DNA of 64,000 nucleotides from Parietaria judaica (Eukaryota; Streptophyta; Magnoliopsida; Rosales; Urticaceae), in NCBI GenBank assembly GCA_954871525.1, contig OX940870.1:6913501-6977500 (forward strand), given 5' to 3'. The position numbers and the translations under genes are program-made. The stretch's first letter is position 1. The number at the start of each line of letters is the position of its first letter. Shown in pieces: positions 1 through 13,825 of the stretch. The notes beneath the pieces are model-generated. The model was not told the origin of the DNA, searched no databases, and saw nothing but the letters and a program-made list of their open reading frames with translations.

Positions 1-3000
1 TAACTAAAATAAATAACCATAAAGATCAATTAGAGAAAAACATTAATTCAAAAAACAACAAAGACTAGTTACAAAGTATATAGTAGAAATCGTACCGCAA
101 AGATACACCAACAGGTCGGCCAATTAGAAAAACGGATTAATTCAGCCACAAAACTCTTAGCAACTAATATATATTTGTATGCTGGAATACAAGTAATCTT
201 TTTTCAGAATATAAATAAAATAAAACAAATTGAAAAAAAAAAGAACACATAAATAAAGATAAGAGATAAATGAGCTCATTGTGACCCGACCTAATTCTCA
301 TCGTCATCAAACACGCAAACAAAAGCCTATCCAATCGAAGTAACTCAAATCTCAAAATATATTTGTGTATATATATATACACTATATATATAAGAAAATG
401 ATTGTAGTACATTTGAATTTTTAACTTGATGATCACAGCTAGTGCACGCGCCGATGCAAGGATGAGACAACACAGTTTTTATTGGTAATTTGGTGGTGAA
501 CGTTGATTTTTCTACGTACATATATAATATACAAACGAATGTATGTCCACAAATAAAATTATAAAGTAATAATATGCGTCCAGTTTAGTCGACCTCATGA
601 AGCACAAAATTTCCATACTTAATATATATAATAGTTATATCGTTTTCTGCTTTAATGAAACATCCTCTAATCTTAATCATTTGGAAACATGATTGGTGAT
701 TAATACAACAAATTATTATTTGATGTTACAGCGCAACTCCTTCCCAATCACACAATCTTTATTCTTTTTATTTTCCTTTATTATATTGTTATTTATTTCA
801 CCCATGTCTTCTTGTCTTGTCTTCTTTTTCTTCTTCTTCTTATTATTTATTTTTTTGGAACAAACTGCAATTTACATTAAACAAATAATACATACTATGA
901 CGCAGTTTTTTTAAATTTATTATTACCAGGTTATCACCCTCATGACTTGATTAAGTGCACGCAAACATGTTTTGGTTATTTATTCAGTAAATGATAGGTA
1001 AATTTATAGTATTTGAGATTTTATAAAAATAAGATTTAATAATTTCATGTCAATGGTAGTTATATTTTTATTAATAGATATTAAGAATGAGTGTATTCTG
1101 ATTTTAAATCCATTTAATAAATTTGAAGTTTCTAAAAACTATCTATCATATATAATTTATAATTTATGATAAACAAGATAATGCGTAATGCGTAGTATTT
1201 CTCATTGTGAAAACTGAAAACCATGTAATAAACTAAAGTTCTATATGTGTGTATACATAAATATAATATCAAAATTAGACGACCTTATAATAATTAAATT
1301 CTAGCACATGATCGCGTAGCTAAAAATCTAATCTTGAAAGCTCAAAAAGACGAATGTCGTCGACCATCTAATATAATGAAATGGACAATTATAGGCGTAG
1401 AGAATGTAGCTCTAAATTATAATAGACGCTTAAAAACGACATCATATGTATATGTCCGACTATTCTGTACTTGAAAGGACAAGCCAATAACTTAATTAAT
1501 CTCTCAATTTATATATCTTTCCTTCTTTTGGCCTAGCTTATTAATTAGCCACACTTCATTAATTTAGAAATTTTGTCTAAAATTATTAATTTTCTGTGAT
1601 ATTGGAATGGAACATAAGATAATTGATGTAGTTAAATTGCACGTAGGTAACTGCAACGCCCCCATTAATTTATACCGTCTGTGTTGTTCTAATCTACACG
1701 GTTTTGTAGACAAATTAGATATCGTCCGTGACACGGTTCAGTAAGATGCACGGGCGGAAGGAAGAATGAGGGTGCGTTGTTCACTTCAAACCACCCCTTC
1801 CAAAATCAAATTTTGTATAAAATACCTTATTTTTAATTATTAGTGTAAATTTATATAAAATTTTAGTTAAACCTCCTTAACTTTCACCAATATTTTAATA
1901 TAACCCCCTCAAGTTACGTAATTCCCAGTTCCGTCACAGGTAACTCGTATTGGTAAGATGTAAAGTATATCCACTTATAAACACCATCAAACTATATATT
2001 TAAGCGATGTGAAATCGCCCAATTTTACGAGGCTTTGTCTTCGTGTCTTAAAAGGTTGTAGTCGCTTTGTCACAGTACTTAATGCGTACATAACTATACT
2101 TAATATATATGTTAGGCAAATCATATATTTCAAATGAAAGACGTACGTACGTACAATATATCTGTATATATGAGTACTGGATTTATTACTTGTTTGCTAA
2201 ATATTCCATAAGACCTTAAAATCACTCATTTTTCCTTCGAAAAATACAGAAATTAAATTGTTCAATTAAGAAGCCAACAGTGACATATGTAGCAATATGT
2301 GTCCATAGTTTTGTCATATATGCGTGTGACCACCCAGCTATCATATCTTATTCACATCCAATTATTGTATGGAAATATGTAAAGATGACATATATATATA
2401 TATAAATATATAAACAGAGACTTCATTCCCATGCCCCTGTCTTAATCAAACCTTGTCAAAGGCACCGAAAGTTCGAGCGAGGCAAATCAAAATTTATGGC
2501 GTTTTTTTAGTTACTTTTTTATATATATAAAAATAATAATATTAATGTGGGGGTGGAAAATCCTGTTGGGATTTACCACTAATCGCTCTCCTAATTAAAG
2601 AGAGGTGTGCGGATTTCCTCAACTGCTTTCTTGCCTAATCATATTGATCCTCTCCAATATGAGGCTTTTGCTTTTTTACTTTGCTAAAAGTTCATATTCG
2701 TACAATTAATTATTTCTTCTTGTAATGTCTATATCTTTAATTAATTGATCATCAGTGCGTACCTTTGATTAATTAAAATCACAAATTAATAAAATGGTCA
2801 CGCATCTTATTAGCATCAAAGGATAAATACATAAAAATAAAGAGTATTTTACAACATAAATATTATTTCAACCTAAATATATAGATGATCATCGATTGAA
2901 TTCTATAAACACTTACAAATAAGTTTATAGATCATCGATCGTTCCTAGATCTAACTACAAATTAACAACTTTTCCCTCCCCCAGAAAATAATATCATATA

Positions 3001-3071
3001 GTTTTTTTTTAATTAATTGTACATATTATATACATAAAATATGTGTTTAATAATAAATTTATTAATATGCG
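1..3071. other. AT-rich intergenic DNA, no gene recognised
   Basis: No coding signal with recognisable protein similarity is visible. The stretch is AT-rich with short (AT)n runs, for example near 370-390 and 2390-2410, and pyrimidine runs near 820-850. A more GC-rich patch at about 1740-1945 ends in a sequence resembling the terminus of common plant hAT-type MITEs (reverse complement GTGACGGAACTGGG), so it may be a worn transposon remnant. The last few hundred bases lie downstream of the HD-Zip gene and probably hold its 3'UTR. Confidence 0.5.
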
Positions 3072-4169
3072 CTAGCAAGCTGCTTCGGAAGGATGCTGTG
3101 TGCTAGTCGTGTAGGAGTTGGAGATGAAGTGAGTCGCCTTCGGTTTAATCAACAGCCGGGTCGTGGATTCGCCGCCGCCGCCGCGGCGCTCACATGAAGG
3201 GCAGATTGTGAGGTTAGCGGGTGGCGCCGTGGCGGCGGCGGCTGAGGAGGAAAACGGCATGTAAAACGGGGCCGTTAGGAGGTTGAGGGACTTGAGCTCC
3301 TGAAGCTCCTTTTGCAGCCTCTTGTTCTCCTCCGTCAACGCCTCGCAGCACTTCTTCCACTGCTCGTAATCCGCCTCCGTCTGCTTCAGCTTCGTCCTGC
3401 GTGCATATCTACTAATTAGGGTTAATTCGTCAAATTCAAACCCTAAAATATTTCTAAATCTAAACCATATATATTTATCACGATTCACGTCATATTTATT
3501 ATCATAATTACCTGGCTCGTCTGTTTTGGAACCAAACTTCTACCTGCCGGGGCCGTAGGTTAAGTCGTCTCGCCAAATCTTGCTTCTGCTTCTGTAAAAA
3601 TCAACAGAAATATTAATTATTTATCTTCATGAAAAAATAATTAGATATACATATATATGTAACTATACATGATAATGATTTATTACAGGATTGAGAGTGG
3701 CGTGCTCTTTGAAGCTGTCTTCAAGGAGATTAGACTGTTGCTTAGTGAGGCGTAGCTTCTTCCTGGGACTTCCGTGATCATGATCGTCTTCCATGATAAG
3801 CTGATTAGGATCGCTAATCGCGCCACCAATCACCCTCGGGGCCGGATTAGTCTCGACCTCTTCGCCGGAAATGACCTCCCTGTCCCTCTTCGCACTGATA
3901 TTACCGGAGGAGTTCGAAAACGAAGTGGCAGCGCTGAGAGAGGAGGCTTGTCTGTGTAGCATATTCGTATCCGCGGAGTTCTCGAGGCTGGCGCGGCCCG
4001 CCTGCTGGCGACGGTGACCGGACGGCAATATTGGACCGAGCGTGAGATCGGTCGGCCGGAGATGATCGTACTTCACGCTTGTCGTCGATCTCTCCCTGCT
4101 CTCGCCATGATGGTGATCTTGAGAGCCTAAGCCTAGCTCGAGACCGAGGTTGTGATGATCGGAGCTCAT
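3072..4169 (-). CDS. HD-Zip class II homeodomain-leucine zipper transcription factor (HAT-like)
   Basis: Three exons: 4169-3687, 3591-3512 and 3396-3072, with GT-AG introns and matching phases, giving 295 residues. The start is the ATG at 4169; an upstream in-frame ATG is less likely because MSSDHH leads straight into the N-terminal motif. An LxLxLxL stretch at residues 8-14 fits the EAR repression motif common in HD-Zip II proteins. The homeodomain spans about 133-191, including [13 protein letters not shown] and, in exon 2, WFQNRRAR. The leucine zipper follows directly at about 192-225. A CPSCE motif at 253-257 is the class II hallmark, a redox-sensitive cysteine pair. The family binds CAATNATTG-type sites as dimers in the nucleus and mostly represses transcription in auxin, light and shade responses. 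An alanine-rich stretch precedes CPSCE. The exact HAT/ATHB orthologue cannot be assigned. Confidence 0.93.
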
Positions 4170-4300
4170 TTTGGTGTATATAGAGATAGTAATATGGTAA
4201 ATAATATACATAAAGTAGTATATATATAGAGAGACAGGAGGGTTATACTTACAGTACTAAACAAAAGAATTTATTGATCTTGGTGGAAAGTGGGGTCGAA

Positions 4301-4310
4301 CTATATATTT
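4301..4310 (-). promoter_or_regulatory. Possible TATA box of the HD-Zip gene
   Basis: On the minus strand the sequence reads AAATATATAG about 130 bases upstream of the chosen ATG. The position suits a TATA element with a short 5'UTR, but AT-rich DNA makes chance matches common. Confidence 0.3.
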
Positions 4311-5210
4311 AAAATCAGAAGAAAAAATAAATTAAAAATAAGTAAAAGAGAGAAAGGAATATGAATAATATGTGACGTTGGTCGAAGGGTAGATATATAA
4401 TAATGTCTTTGTCGAAATAGGAAGATTGACCAAATGCTGTACATGAAATGTGTTAAAGAAATGAAATGTGCGTCGCATCGGTACGATAGGGCATACGTGG
4501 AACCACATGGAAATGTTGGTGTTTCGCACAATTAGCCAGCATTTGGCACGCGTAATTTTAGTTTGATGATTCAAAGCATGCTTAGCTTTTTTAAATATAT
4601 ATATATATATATATATTATTTTGATTTAATAGTTCTACTGTATATCACTATATTGTATGTGGTTTGGATTTTGAATGGTTAAAAGGTAAATGACCACTAC
4701 TTATTGGAGATATGATTAGTTAAGAGTATCTGACCCGAATACCTTTTTTCCTTAATAAGGATCGATTTTTTCTTTCTGAATTAGGGGTTTATGGTTGGAT
4801 TGGATACTTGGAGTTAATTCACTATCTTCGCATGTAATTCTCTTTTTTACCGTAGTGAATTTTGTTATGTCATGTTAGATTTTTTTATTTTTTTTTCAAA
4901 TTGTTTTTTGTTTTTGTTTTTGTTGTTGTTGATAGCAGTAATGAGGTGTGGTGTGTAAGACGCGGAACGCAAGCATGAATATCACACTATTATACGTTTA
5001 TTCGATGAAATTTTTTCTTGTTCTAATTTTAGAAATTAGTAATGGGACATGTACAAAACACATGTATTTTCCTACGCACATTCAAAATAATAATAATAAA
5101 AATCACACGCACGCATTTTAATCATTCATTAGCATTGGGTTGTTGTTTCTAGTGGCATGTAACACATTTGCATACAGTTGCTAATATATGACTGGCATAT
5201 TGTGACTCCA

Positions 5211-5211
<1 letters not shown>

Positions 5212-5301
<90 letters not shown>

Positions 5302-5302
5302 T
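5212..5302. repeat. (ATT)n microsatellite
   Basis: About thirty uninterrupted ATT units. On the minus strand it reads as poly-asparagine, which is a repeat artefact and not a gene. Confidence 0.97.
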
Positions 5303-6350
5303 ACCAGTACGTATACGGTGTTAGTTTGGCAATATATCCGGCGTGAAACATGCATGTATATAAAGATCACATAGATAGTTATAAATACAGTAATTAATAA
5401 GAAGATCTCCTAAGCGACAACGATTTTACCATATTAATCATTCATAATTAGATGGATTCATCAGTATCCAAATACATGATATATCATATATATAATAAGA
5501 GAGCAAAAACAGCTCAAGGATAGACATGGACAAAAACAACTTGTGGCAATATTTAATTACGAACAATAAGACTGTAAAACAGCATTGTTAAATATTCGGT
5601 GGTGCATTTAGTGGAGAAGAAAAGAAGAAGCAAGGAAGGTGCAGAATTTAGTTAAACCGAACATTGGTATAAATTTATTATTGATGACGCGAATCGCAAC
5701 AAAGCTCGCCCACAAAAATTAAAAAAAAAAATTAAAAATCATTTGCTTGTAACTAGAATATGCAATAAATTAACTCAGCTCTGCTTCATGCGCGGTTTTG
5801 TGCATTTATTATAATAATCCGTGTTGGATTACCAATGTATATATATGCCATCAAATGATTTTGTAGTAGTTTTTATTTTATTTTTATAATAAGCATGCAA
5901 CTTTAGACTTTGTACGCAAAACATGAAGAATGTTGTTGGTACTATTCCGTAGAGAACGATATGTTCGATAATCATTGGGATGCTCATTCTTCAAATTTAT
6001 TATAATTAATTATTAGCTCTATAGTTGAGGATTCTTCAATAATCAACTCAATCTCTTTTTATTTAGGGCATTTAGATGTTGTTATCACTTTCTTAGATCA
6101 TTGTAGACCAGAGGTTGCCAGCAGGTTGCCCGGTTATTTTTACGGCGATCGTCACAAGTTCCAATTGTAAATTATAAATATTTATAATTAATATTTTATA
6201 TGCAGTTATTTCATGTGACATCTGATAGATGTCGATTAACCCATAAATCATAATGGCAGAAACGATTATCAATTTTTGAAAACTTACTATTTTCTTATAA
6301 TTAAACTATCGGTATAAAAATAATCACAATGTCAGAAATTTAGACAATTT

Positions 6351-6410
<60 letters not shown>
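6351..6410. repeat. (AAT)n microsatellite
   Basis: About eighteen nearly perfect AAT units in AT-rich DNA. Confidence 0.95.
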
Positions 6411-8782
6411 TGTATAAAAAAAACATTCTCTTTAAAAAAAAATCATTCCTATTATTCTACACTCAAGAAGGAATATATAGATTCCAAATCATTTTACCCC
6501 CATATACTTTAATTATATAAACAATAAAAAGATCACAAAACCATATTCCCTTTTTCCTCTCATGAATTTAGACTTTGGAAGTATTTCGTGCATTTATAAT
6601 TTATTATAATTTTTTATGCCAAAAGAAGCTATATATCATCTTATCACTATGAACATTTTTGGTTCCAAGTAGTTAATTCGGACGACATGGGTCCTATAAG
6701 AACTATTTAATAATGTTGATTGACATCGAATCATTAAATTCCAATAAATTATGCTCAATAATTTGCTGCTCACATTTATTTTTATTTTTGTACATTATTG
6801 ACTGAACATGAGCCTTGTGAATAATTTCTCTCAAGTACGAGTACTTAAATTAAATCATAGAAGGAGTTTCTGATGCGTTTTACACGTTACAGATATTCTC
6901 AATATATAATTGGAGCATATATTATTGGAAGATACCAACCATGTTGGTAAGTGAAATACAAGAAAAATATAAAAGCAAAACGCACTACATATGTTGGATT
7001 AAAGACTCGGATATCCACACATTGCATGATATTCCAATCATTTAGCAAATGGCACAGTACGGATTAGGAAACACCAATAATGAAATATGGTAACAATTAG
7101 GTTTAATGGCATGCTAGAATATGATTCACATACGTTATCCTTGAAACAATTATTTATTAATAAAAGTGATAATTACGATAAAAATATTCAAAATTTCTAA
7201 AGTAACGCAGCACATTTTTGAATTTTTGGTGCTTGGATAAAGATTACAAAATTTGTGTTTTTGAGTGATTTTATATAATCTTTATTTCTTTTGCGTGTTT
7301 AACCTAAATTAACACCGGGTTTTTTCGTGTTAATTTTTTTGATATGAAGCATGTCCGTGTATATAATTTAACATTAACATAAATATATGAGCAAAGAATA
7401 ATGAACAATATAAGTTCCAGAATCTTAAATATTTAATGAGCTCAATTAAAATATTGAGAATATATTGTGTTTTAATTATTGTTTTTTAAAATTAACACTT
7501 TTATGCAATTATCATTTAATAAAATGGAACTTTCTTTAATTTTCTTGGCGAAACTATGAATATCTCTTAAGTTTATTATTAATTCGGCAAATCTTATCTA
7601 TGTTTCTTATGGTATGGTTAGAAAATATTTGATGGGAGATTCAGATGATTGGTGTACGGTTGATCCACCGACGAATCTGCAAGTTCAATGCACTTTTGTG
7701 GAGTCATAATTAATTTATTAATAATAAACAACTAATTCGATATTGATGAGACATGCAACGGTTATGGTGCACTGACTTTTTTTATTTGTTAAATTACCAA
7801 GCTTTATTATTTTTTGCTTATCTTTAGGTTAATAATGTGAGAATTAAAATGAATTGTAGCTTATGGTTTCATCCCATTAATTAGTAATACATGCTTTAAT
7901 TTTTAATTAATGTATAGTATATTGCTTACGATTCATCTGTATTTTGGTACATATACAAATAGAAAGAAAAAAAATATTATACTCTAATAGACGGAACTTA
8001 TTTAATAATATGCTTTAAAAAATTCTATAAAATAGTAAATATCTCGACATATTATTTAAAGCCTTAATATTAATTTTTATCTTTTATTTAATGGAAACCA
8101 TTCAAATGATTGAAGATTGAATCAATCAATATTGCGAAAGTCTATTAATAACTCGTATATATAAATATATATAATAGCATAATTAGACAAAAACAATTTC
8201 CAAATTGTTAGGTCACGACAATATATTGATTATTTTGAGCTAAAAAGCAATTAACTAATGTTTTAACTATTAAGAGTTGGCCCATTTATAGAGATAAGAT
8301 TATATCCATGCCTTCAGTGATAAGCTTTCTAGTGCGAATCGATAGACATTGACTTTGACAAAAAGATAATGATTTAATTATAATAGACTTAAGTAAGACG
8401 ATTAGGAATAATATGAGACACAAAAATAATAATACTCACAATCACTCACTAACCCAAAAGGCAAAATAAAATAAGAATAATAGAAGTCGCATGTTATAAA
8501 CAAACAAAAGATTTTCATGTCATGGATTGGTGATGCTTTTTTGTCTCCACTTTTTGTCTTATTTTATTTGTTTAATGAATTGTACATATAGCCATCAACT
8601 TTATTATTAAAAATAACAAGTATTATTGATCAGATTATTATATTAAATATGATTTATAATTTATTCAGCGTCGCTAAATAATTGGTCGATCTATATAAAA
8701 CAACAAAGCTCCAATTTATTTGTCATTACAATTGAAAAATTATCAAGATAAATATTCTCACGGGCAAATGGACACCCTTAAA

Positions 8783-9350
8783 TAGGGGTGAGCATGGGTT
8801 GGGTTGGGCCGCCCCGATGCTTTTTATGGACCCGACCCGATCACTTCAGGTTCTTAAAAAAAGCCCGATCCGACCCAAACTTTTTTAATGCCCGAACCAA
8901 ACCGACCCGATGAAAATCGGGTTGGTTGGTTTGGTCGCTATGGCCCGATTATTCAAAATTTATTATTATATAACAAAAAATATTATGAAAAAAATACATC
9001 AATGTAACTCAAAATTCAAGTAAAAATATCTCAAACAAATTTAATCAAACAAACATACACCAAACAATATAAAATATGAAAATGAGATATTGAACGGTCT
9101 TTGAATGTAAATAAAATTGAGAATGAGAAGTTTTAAAACACTAAAGATTGCACTACTTGAAATAAATATTAATATGAAATATATATTAATTATATTGGTC
9201 GGGTCGGAGACCCCGACCCTAACCAAGGTTTTGGACCCGAACCCGAATAATAATCGGGTCCGGCCCGATCCGACCCAATTTTGAGCGGGTTAGATTGGGC
9301 GGGTTAGATTGGGTTGGGCCATCGGGTTGGGTCTAAAATGCTCATCCCTA
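8783..9350. mobile_element. hAT-type non-autonomous element (MITE), 568 bp
   Basis: The element starts TAGGGGTGAGCAT and ends with the near-perfect inverse (TAGGGATGAGCAT on the other strand). It is flanked by 8-bp direct repeats CCCTTAAA (8775-8782) and CCCTTAAG (9351-9358), which differ at one base. An 8-bp duplication with a T/CAGGGGTG terminus is typical of hAT transposons. Both ends carry many short GGGTCGG, CCCGACC and GGTTGGG motifs around an AT-rich core. No transposase is present. The short open frame at 9041-9226 lies in the AT-rich core and has no recognisable similarity. Confidence 0.88.
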
Positions 9351-9358
9351 CCCTTAAG

Positions 9359-10257
9359 TCTGCTAGAGAGAGGTAAAAACGCGTTATCGCAATGAAGACA
9401 CACCGATCAGAGTAGAGCATAAACGTTTATTTTTGGAAAATTTGTGCGAAAGTGATTGCCTACGAAAAAATGCAAGTGTAAGTCAATCCATGCATGACTA
9501 AGGTATATAACGCTAGTTGGGAGCGGAGGACACTTTTCTAAAGATCCCCAAATAGAATGAAATCAGATGATGCTATTGAACACGTGAAATAGTATACTCG
9601 TTAGACGCGTAACCAAAATTTTATCGTTCTTAAATTTTTTCCTTAATTTAAAAAGATTAACCTGAGACATTTACACTCTAAATATTCCGACATAGAGATA
9701 CCAAAATAAATTTGACATAATTCACGAGAACAACATCATCAAACATACTTGGGAGATTTAGAATTGACACAATAAGCATCTGTATTTAATTGTTGACTAA
9801 CAATTTCACATGATGAGTAAAGAAAAAAGTATTGGTAGATTAGACAAGAGATAGAGGCATGAAGAGATATGGGAATAGTAGAGAGCACAAATGAGTTTGG
9901 CTTTTGGTGATGATTATGGAAATTGATTCTGAAGAGGTGATGATTTCTGGAATTGGAGTATTAGCGTACAAGTCGCCATTTATGGAGGATATAGCATAGG
10001 CATAGTAGATAGAGATGTAGCTATATTTGATGAGGTTCGTGACTATTTGGTTGCTCTCCTCCGCGCTTTAAGCCAATGAATGCTCGCACTTTGTTTGGCT
10101 TTTCTGCGTGTTTGCTCGCATCACCTTTAGCCGCCCATATCCATTTGGAGCCCCACCGTTTTGTCTCTCGCTCTCTCATTGTGTTTTGATTTGCAATCCA
10201 CCTTAATCATTATTTCATCTCTTCCAGCAACCAGACATCATAGTCCAACCATGGTCC

Positions 10258-10292
<35 letters not shown>

Positions 10293-11950
10293 TCAACAAA
10301 CAACATTTGATTGTCTCACTCTCAAATCAAACAAAACACAATTACTATACCATAATTTATTTAAAAGCCTTGTGTAAAACTTATAATAAAAATTAACGTG
10401 AAAATAAATAGGAGACTTTGTTAAAGTATGAAGACCGGTATCGAGTTCAAGAATTTTGGCTTATTTTCTGTTTAGGCTCAAGTTTTTGGGCCTTTAAAAA
10501 ATTGGCCCGGACCTTGGCTTGATTAGATTAAGTTTATATTTTTTTTAAAGTAAAATATGGAGGTTTTTATATCTCGCAATGTGGTCTCGAATCCAAATTA
10601 AATTGGCAACCAAAAAACACAAAGTAAGAAACGGGGCTCTAAATAAGATAAAGGATTAAACTATCACAGTTTACAAAGAAACAAAAAGAGACGAGAGCTA
10701 ACAGATTTTAATATCTCTCTCTAACAAATCACATTTAAATTAAAAAACTAACAAAATTTAAATTTATTTTTCATACAATTTTTTTTAGTATTAATAAACT
10801 AGTTATTTACAAGTAAAAGTATATTTTGTATCACATTGGCTTTTAAAATGATTAAATAATCGCATAAGCTTTAAAGATAGTTTTATAAACAAAATTTGAA
10901 GTTCATATGATAAATTATTTTAGATTAAAATAAAATTGTATAATATTTTTATAAAATACTAATATGGTTTTGTAAAAGCATCTTGTCCATCCCATTTCCT
11001 TAGTTTTGTGAAAAAAGACTCGGATTTCAGGCCAAAATCGGATGTTTACCGGACAAATCGGGTTTTATTAGGGCAAAGATCTTCATCGATATGTGTTTTC
11101 AATTTTCATTTTATGAGTGAGTGGGATTGTGGAAATAAAACTAAATACAGCATTTATAGAAAATTTTACAACAAGAGAAATGCATGGTCTTTGTATAACC
11201 ATCCAACGAGATAAAATGTATTGTATTTTTTCTTAAGTACTATAAGATATTACATATAGATGATGACATTAACCAACTATAAACTCTCTTTTTTTCTCAC
11301 CTATATAATTTTTTACCAAACTTTCATCATATTTACATGCTAGATTTTAGTTCTCGATGATAAGTTGATTCAAAATCATTCTTCTAGAAGCATTTGTCTT
11401 AAACGCTGACTGTTTGCATAAGATTGTCAAGAAACGAAAAGTTGAGACCTTATGGACTTTCATTAGTGGACAAAATTCGTGTCATGCCTATAAAATAGTC
11501 AAACTGTTTATATAGTAGTGTTAGTAATATTCACAGCACTGTTGTTGTGTCAAAAGTAACAGTGTGAAATCTCGTACGTATATATAATGACAATGAATTA
11601 TTAAGGTCAGTCACTAGGTCATCATTGTAACACAATACAAGTGTTACATAGCCCTATTTGTTGGACACATATCATATGATAGGGCATGTAGATCACGCAA
11701 CATAATCTTTATATTCTTGGCTCCGAATTGCTAAATCTAATTATTATTTATTAAATCAAATCTAATGGGAGTTACTATCAATCGCATGTGGAACTTTCTG
11801 GTATCCTTTTGAGTTTTATCTTCATGTAAGGCTGAGTTACTATTTACGCTGACTCCGTTTCAAATTTGTTAATTATTATTTTTATTTCCTGTAGCGAAAG
11901 AATACTCTGATAATACAAGGATAATTTATTATAAACAAAAAAGCAAGGCA
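9359..11950. other. AT-rich intergenic DNA
   Basis: No gene recognised. It holds an (AT)n run at about 10258-10291 and no clear transposon ends. Small open frames such as 11008-11214 show no family motif. Confidence 0.5.
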
Positions 11951-11956
11951 TCGCAT

Positions 11957-12289
11957 TTATTCATGATGAACAAACACGGAAGTAAAAAAAATCCAACTTA
12001 AGCATTGGATGGGTCGTGTCGGAAGAAAAAAAAACCGTAATAGCCAATGGAAGCAAAATCTCGTACACAAAGCCTTGGCCACATATTTTCTGCGCAACCA
12101 CAAGGGCCGTGGAATACCATGAGTTGCTCGCGGGCTTGTCCGCATATTTCCGAAGTAGAAGCTCGCCGCGACTTCAAGTCAGTAAGTAATACTAGTATGT
12201 ATAGCCCAGTGGTACAGGCCTTTTTCAGGCCTGTTTTGGAATTACTGGGCCAAATTGTCAACGCAATCGTGGCCCAGTTGGGCGAATGA
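11957..12289 (-). other. Unassigned GC-richer segment with overlapping short open frames
   Basis: This about 330-bp segment is clearly richer in GC than its surroundings and is open on both strands: 87 codons on minus (11998-12261) and 80 on plus (12047-12289). The minus-strand frame contains the cysteine-bearing run HGPCGCAENMW and is followed by T/A-rich DNA with GAATAAATG, which could serve as a polyadenylation signal. No known family was recognised. It may be a fragment of a gene or retroelement, or a small transcript. Nothing here proves translation. Confidence 0.2.
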
Positions 12290-12299
12290 ACTCACTTGT

Positions 12300-13160
12300 C
12301 AGCTTCTTTATGTAAGTTTATATTATTTTTTTTGCTCACCAGGATATGCATGAATTAAAAATTATGTTTTATTTGTATTTTTTTGTACAAAACAACAAAT
12401 AATACTTTGTAAATTTAAAGATGACAGGTAATTTGTATTAGTATTATTATTTTATATATTTCTCTTACATTTTCTTTCCTTGTTACCTTAATTATTTTTT
12501 ATCCATCTCTAAGTTTTATTTATTTTATTATTATTTTATTAAGTTTTTTTGTTTTTATTTTAAGATCAGCCCGAATAATATATTGAGTCTGTGGCGCAGC
12601 TAGACTTGAATCTCATGCGAAATATGATTGGAAAAAAAATCATATAAAGAGAGACAAACCTAGTAATTTAAGTCGGACGTGACACACTTAAATAAAAATA
12701 AAGTATATTATATCGTAAAAATGATGAAAAATAATCAACACTTTCATATTAAATAGTAATTTTAATTAATATAGTTCTCTGAATATTTAATAATGTTACT
12801 AATCTAATTTTAAATATAAAATTAAATGATATAATAATGTAGATAGAAACGTGTTAAATGTCGCTTGTCGATATCGTTTCGCTATTTCTATTTTACGGGC
12901 ATACCGCTTGCCAATTGGAAAATCGAAAAAAAAAGAGCATGCAACATGCTAAAAATACCGCATAAATTTCATCGGCATACCGCATGCCGATGGGGTTTTC
13001 GACAAAAATTCTGAAGAAAAAAAATATTTAAACAAAATTGTTCAAAATTACATTTGTTACAGTAATAATTAACTAAGTTAGTAACTAATTAATCAACAAT
13101 TCAACTTAGTAAGTATAATAATGAAAGTTAAGTACTAAACTAAATAAGTAACTAACTAAC
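12300..13160. other. AT-rich intergenic DNA
   Basis: No gene recognised. Near 12890-13000 a short GC-richer motif, GGCATACCGC or close variants, recurs three times, which suggests part of an old repeat. Confidence 0.4.
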
Positions 13161-13166
13161 TAATGA

Positions 13167-13466
13167 ATAATTAACTATTATAGTAACTAACTAGTAAAAA
13201 GGTAATCAACAATTATTTTGAAGTTTTACACTACAAGGACTGGATTCACGAGATCTAGAAGATAACAACTGTATTAATACTAATACGCAAAAATTATTCC
13301 CTAAATTAACCATAAAATAATTAACTATTATAGTAACTAACTAGTAAAAAGGTAATCAACAATTATTTTGAAGATTTACACTACAAGGACTGGATTCGCG
13401 AGATCTAGAAGATAACAACTGTATTAATACTAATACGCAAAAATTATTCCCTAAATTAACCATAAA
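13167..13466 (+). repeat. Tandem duplication, two 150-bp copies
   Basis: Copy one is about 13167-13316 and copy two about 13317-13466, directly adjacent and in the same orientation. They appear identical apart from two substitutions (GAAGTTTTAC versus GAAGATTTAC, and GATTCACGAG versus GATTCGCGAG). The unit has no coding potential. The near-identity indicates a recent duplication. Confidence 0.95.
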
Positions 13467-13825
13467 ACACGATTTTAACAAAAAATACAAACCAAATCTT
13501 CAAAAGAACTCTAAATCAAAAATTTAGAAAATTTAGCCTAGCATAATGAGATTTCCATCGACTTTTTCCCGGAAAATGAAAAAATACAGGGTCGGTTTTC
13601 ATGGATCAGTTGTGAAAATAGACATTCAAGCGACATGGCCACGACATTTAGAAAAACGTGAGCGGCACTCGAGGGTTTCCTACTACATTTAAGTTACATT
13701 CGACGAGCCGTCTAGATGCCCACCTATTTTCTCAAAATTTTAGACCATGATATATAATACAAGTAAATACCATAGATTTGAGGCTTTGGACAATAATGTT
13801 AGACAATAATAATATATTCAATAGA

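Larger units (their letters stand above)
4320..8782. other. AT-rich intergenic DNA with two trinucleotide microsatellites
   Basis: No gene recognised. It contains two long ATT/AAT tracts (5212-5302 and 6351-6410), an (AT)n run at about 4597-4615 and many short A/T runs. Open frames here are low-complexity products of the repeats. Confidence 0.5.

Noticed and set aside
5149..5370. Minus-strand frame with a long poly-asparagine run
   Set aside because: It is the translation of an (ATT)n microsatellite with no flanking domain or splice context.
5212..6410. Regular repeats that might suggest a CRISPR array
   Set aside because: They are simple trinucleotide microsatellites without spacers, in a plant nuclear context.
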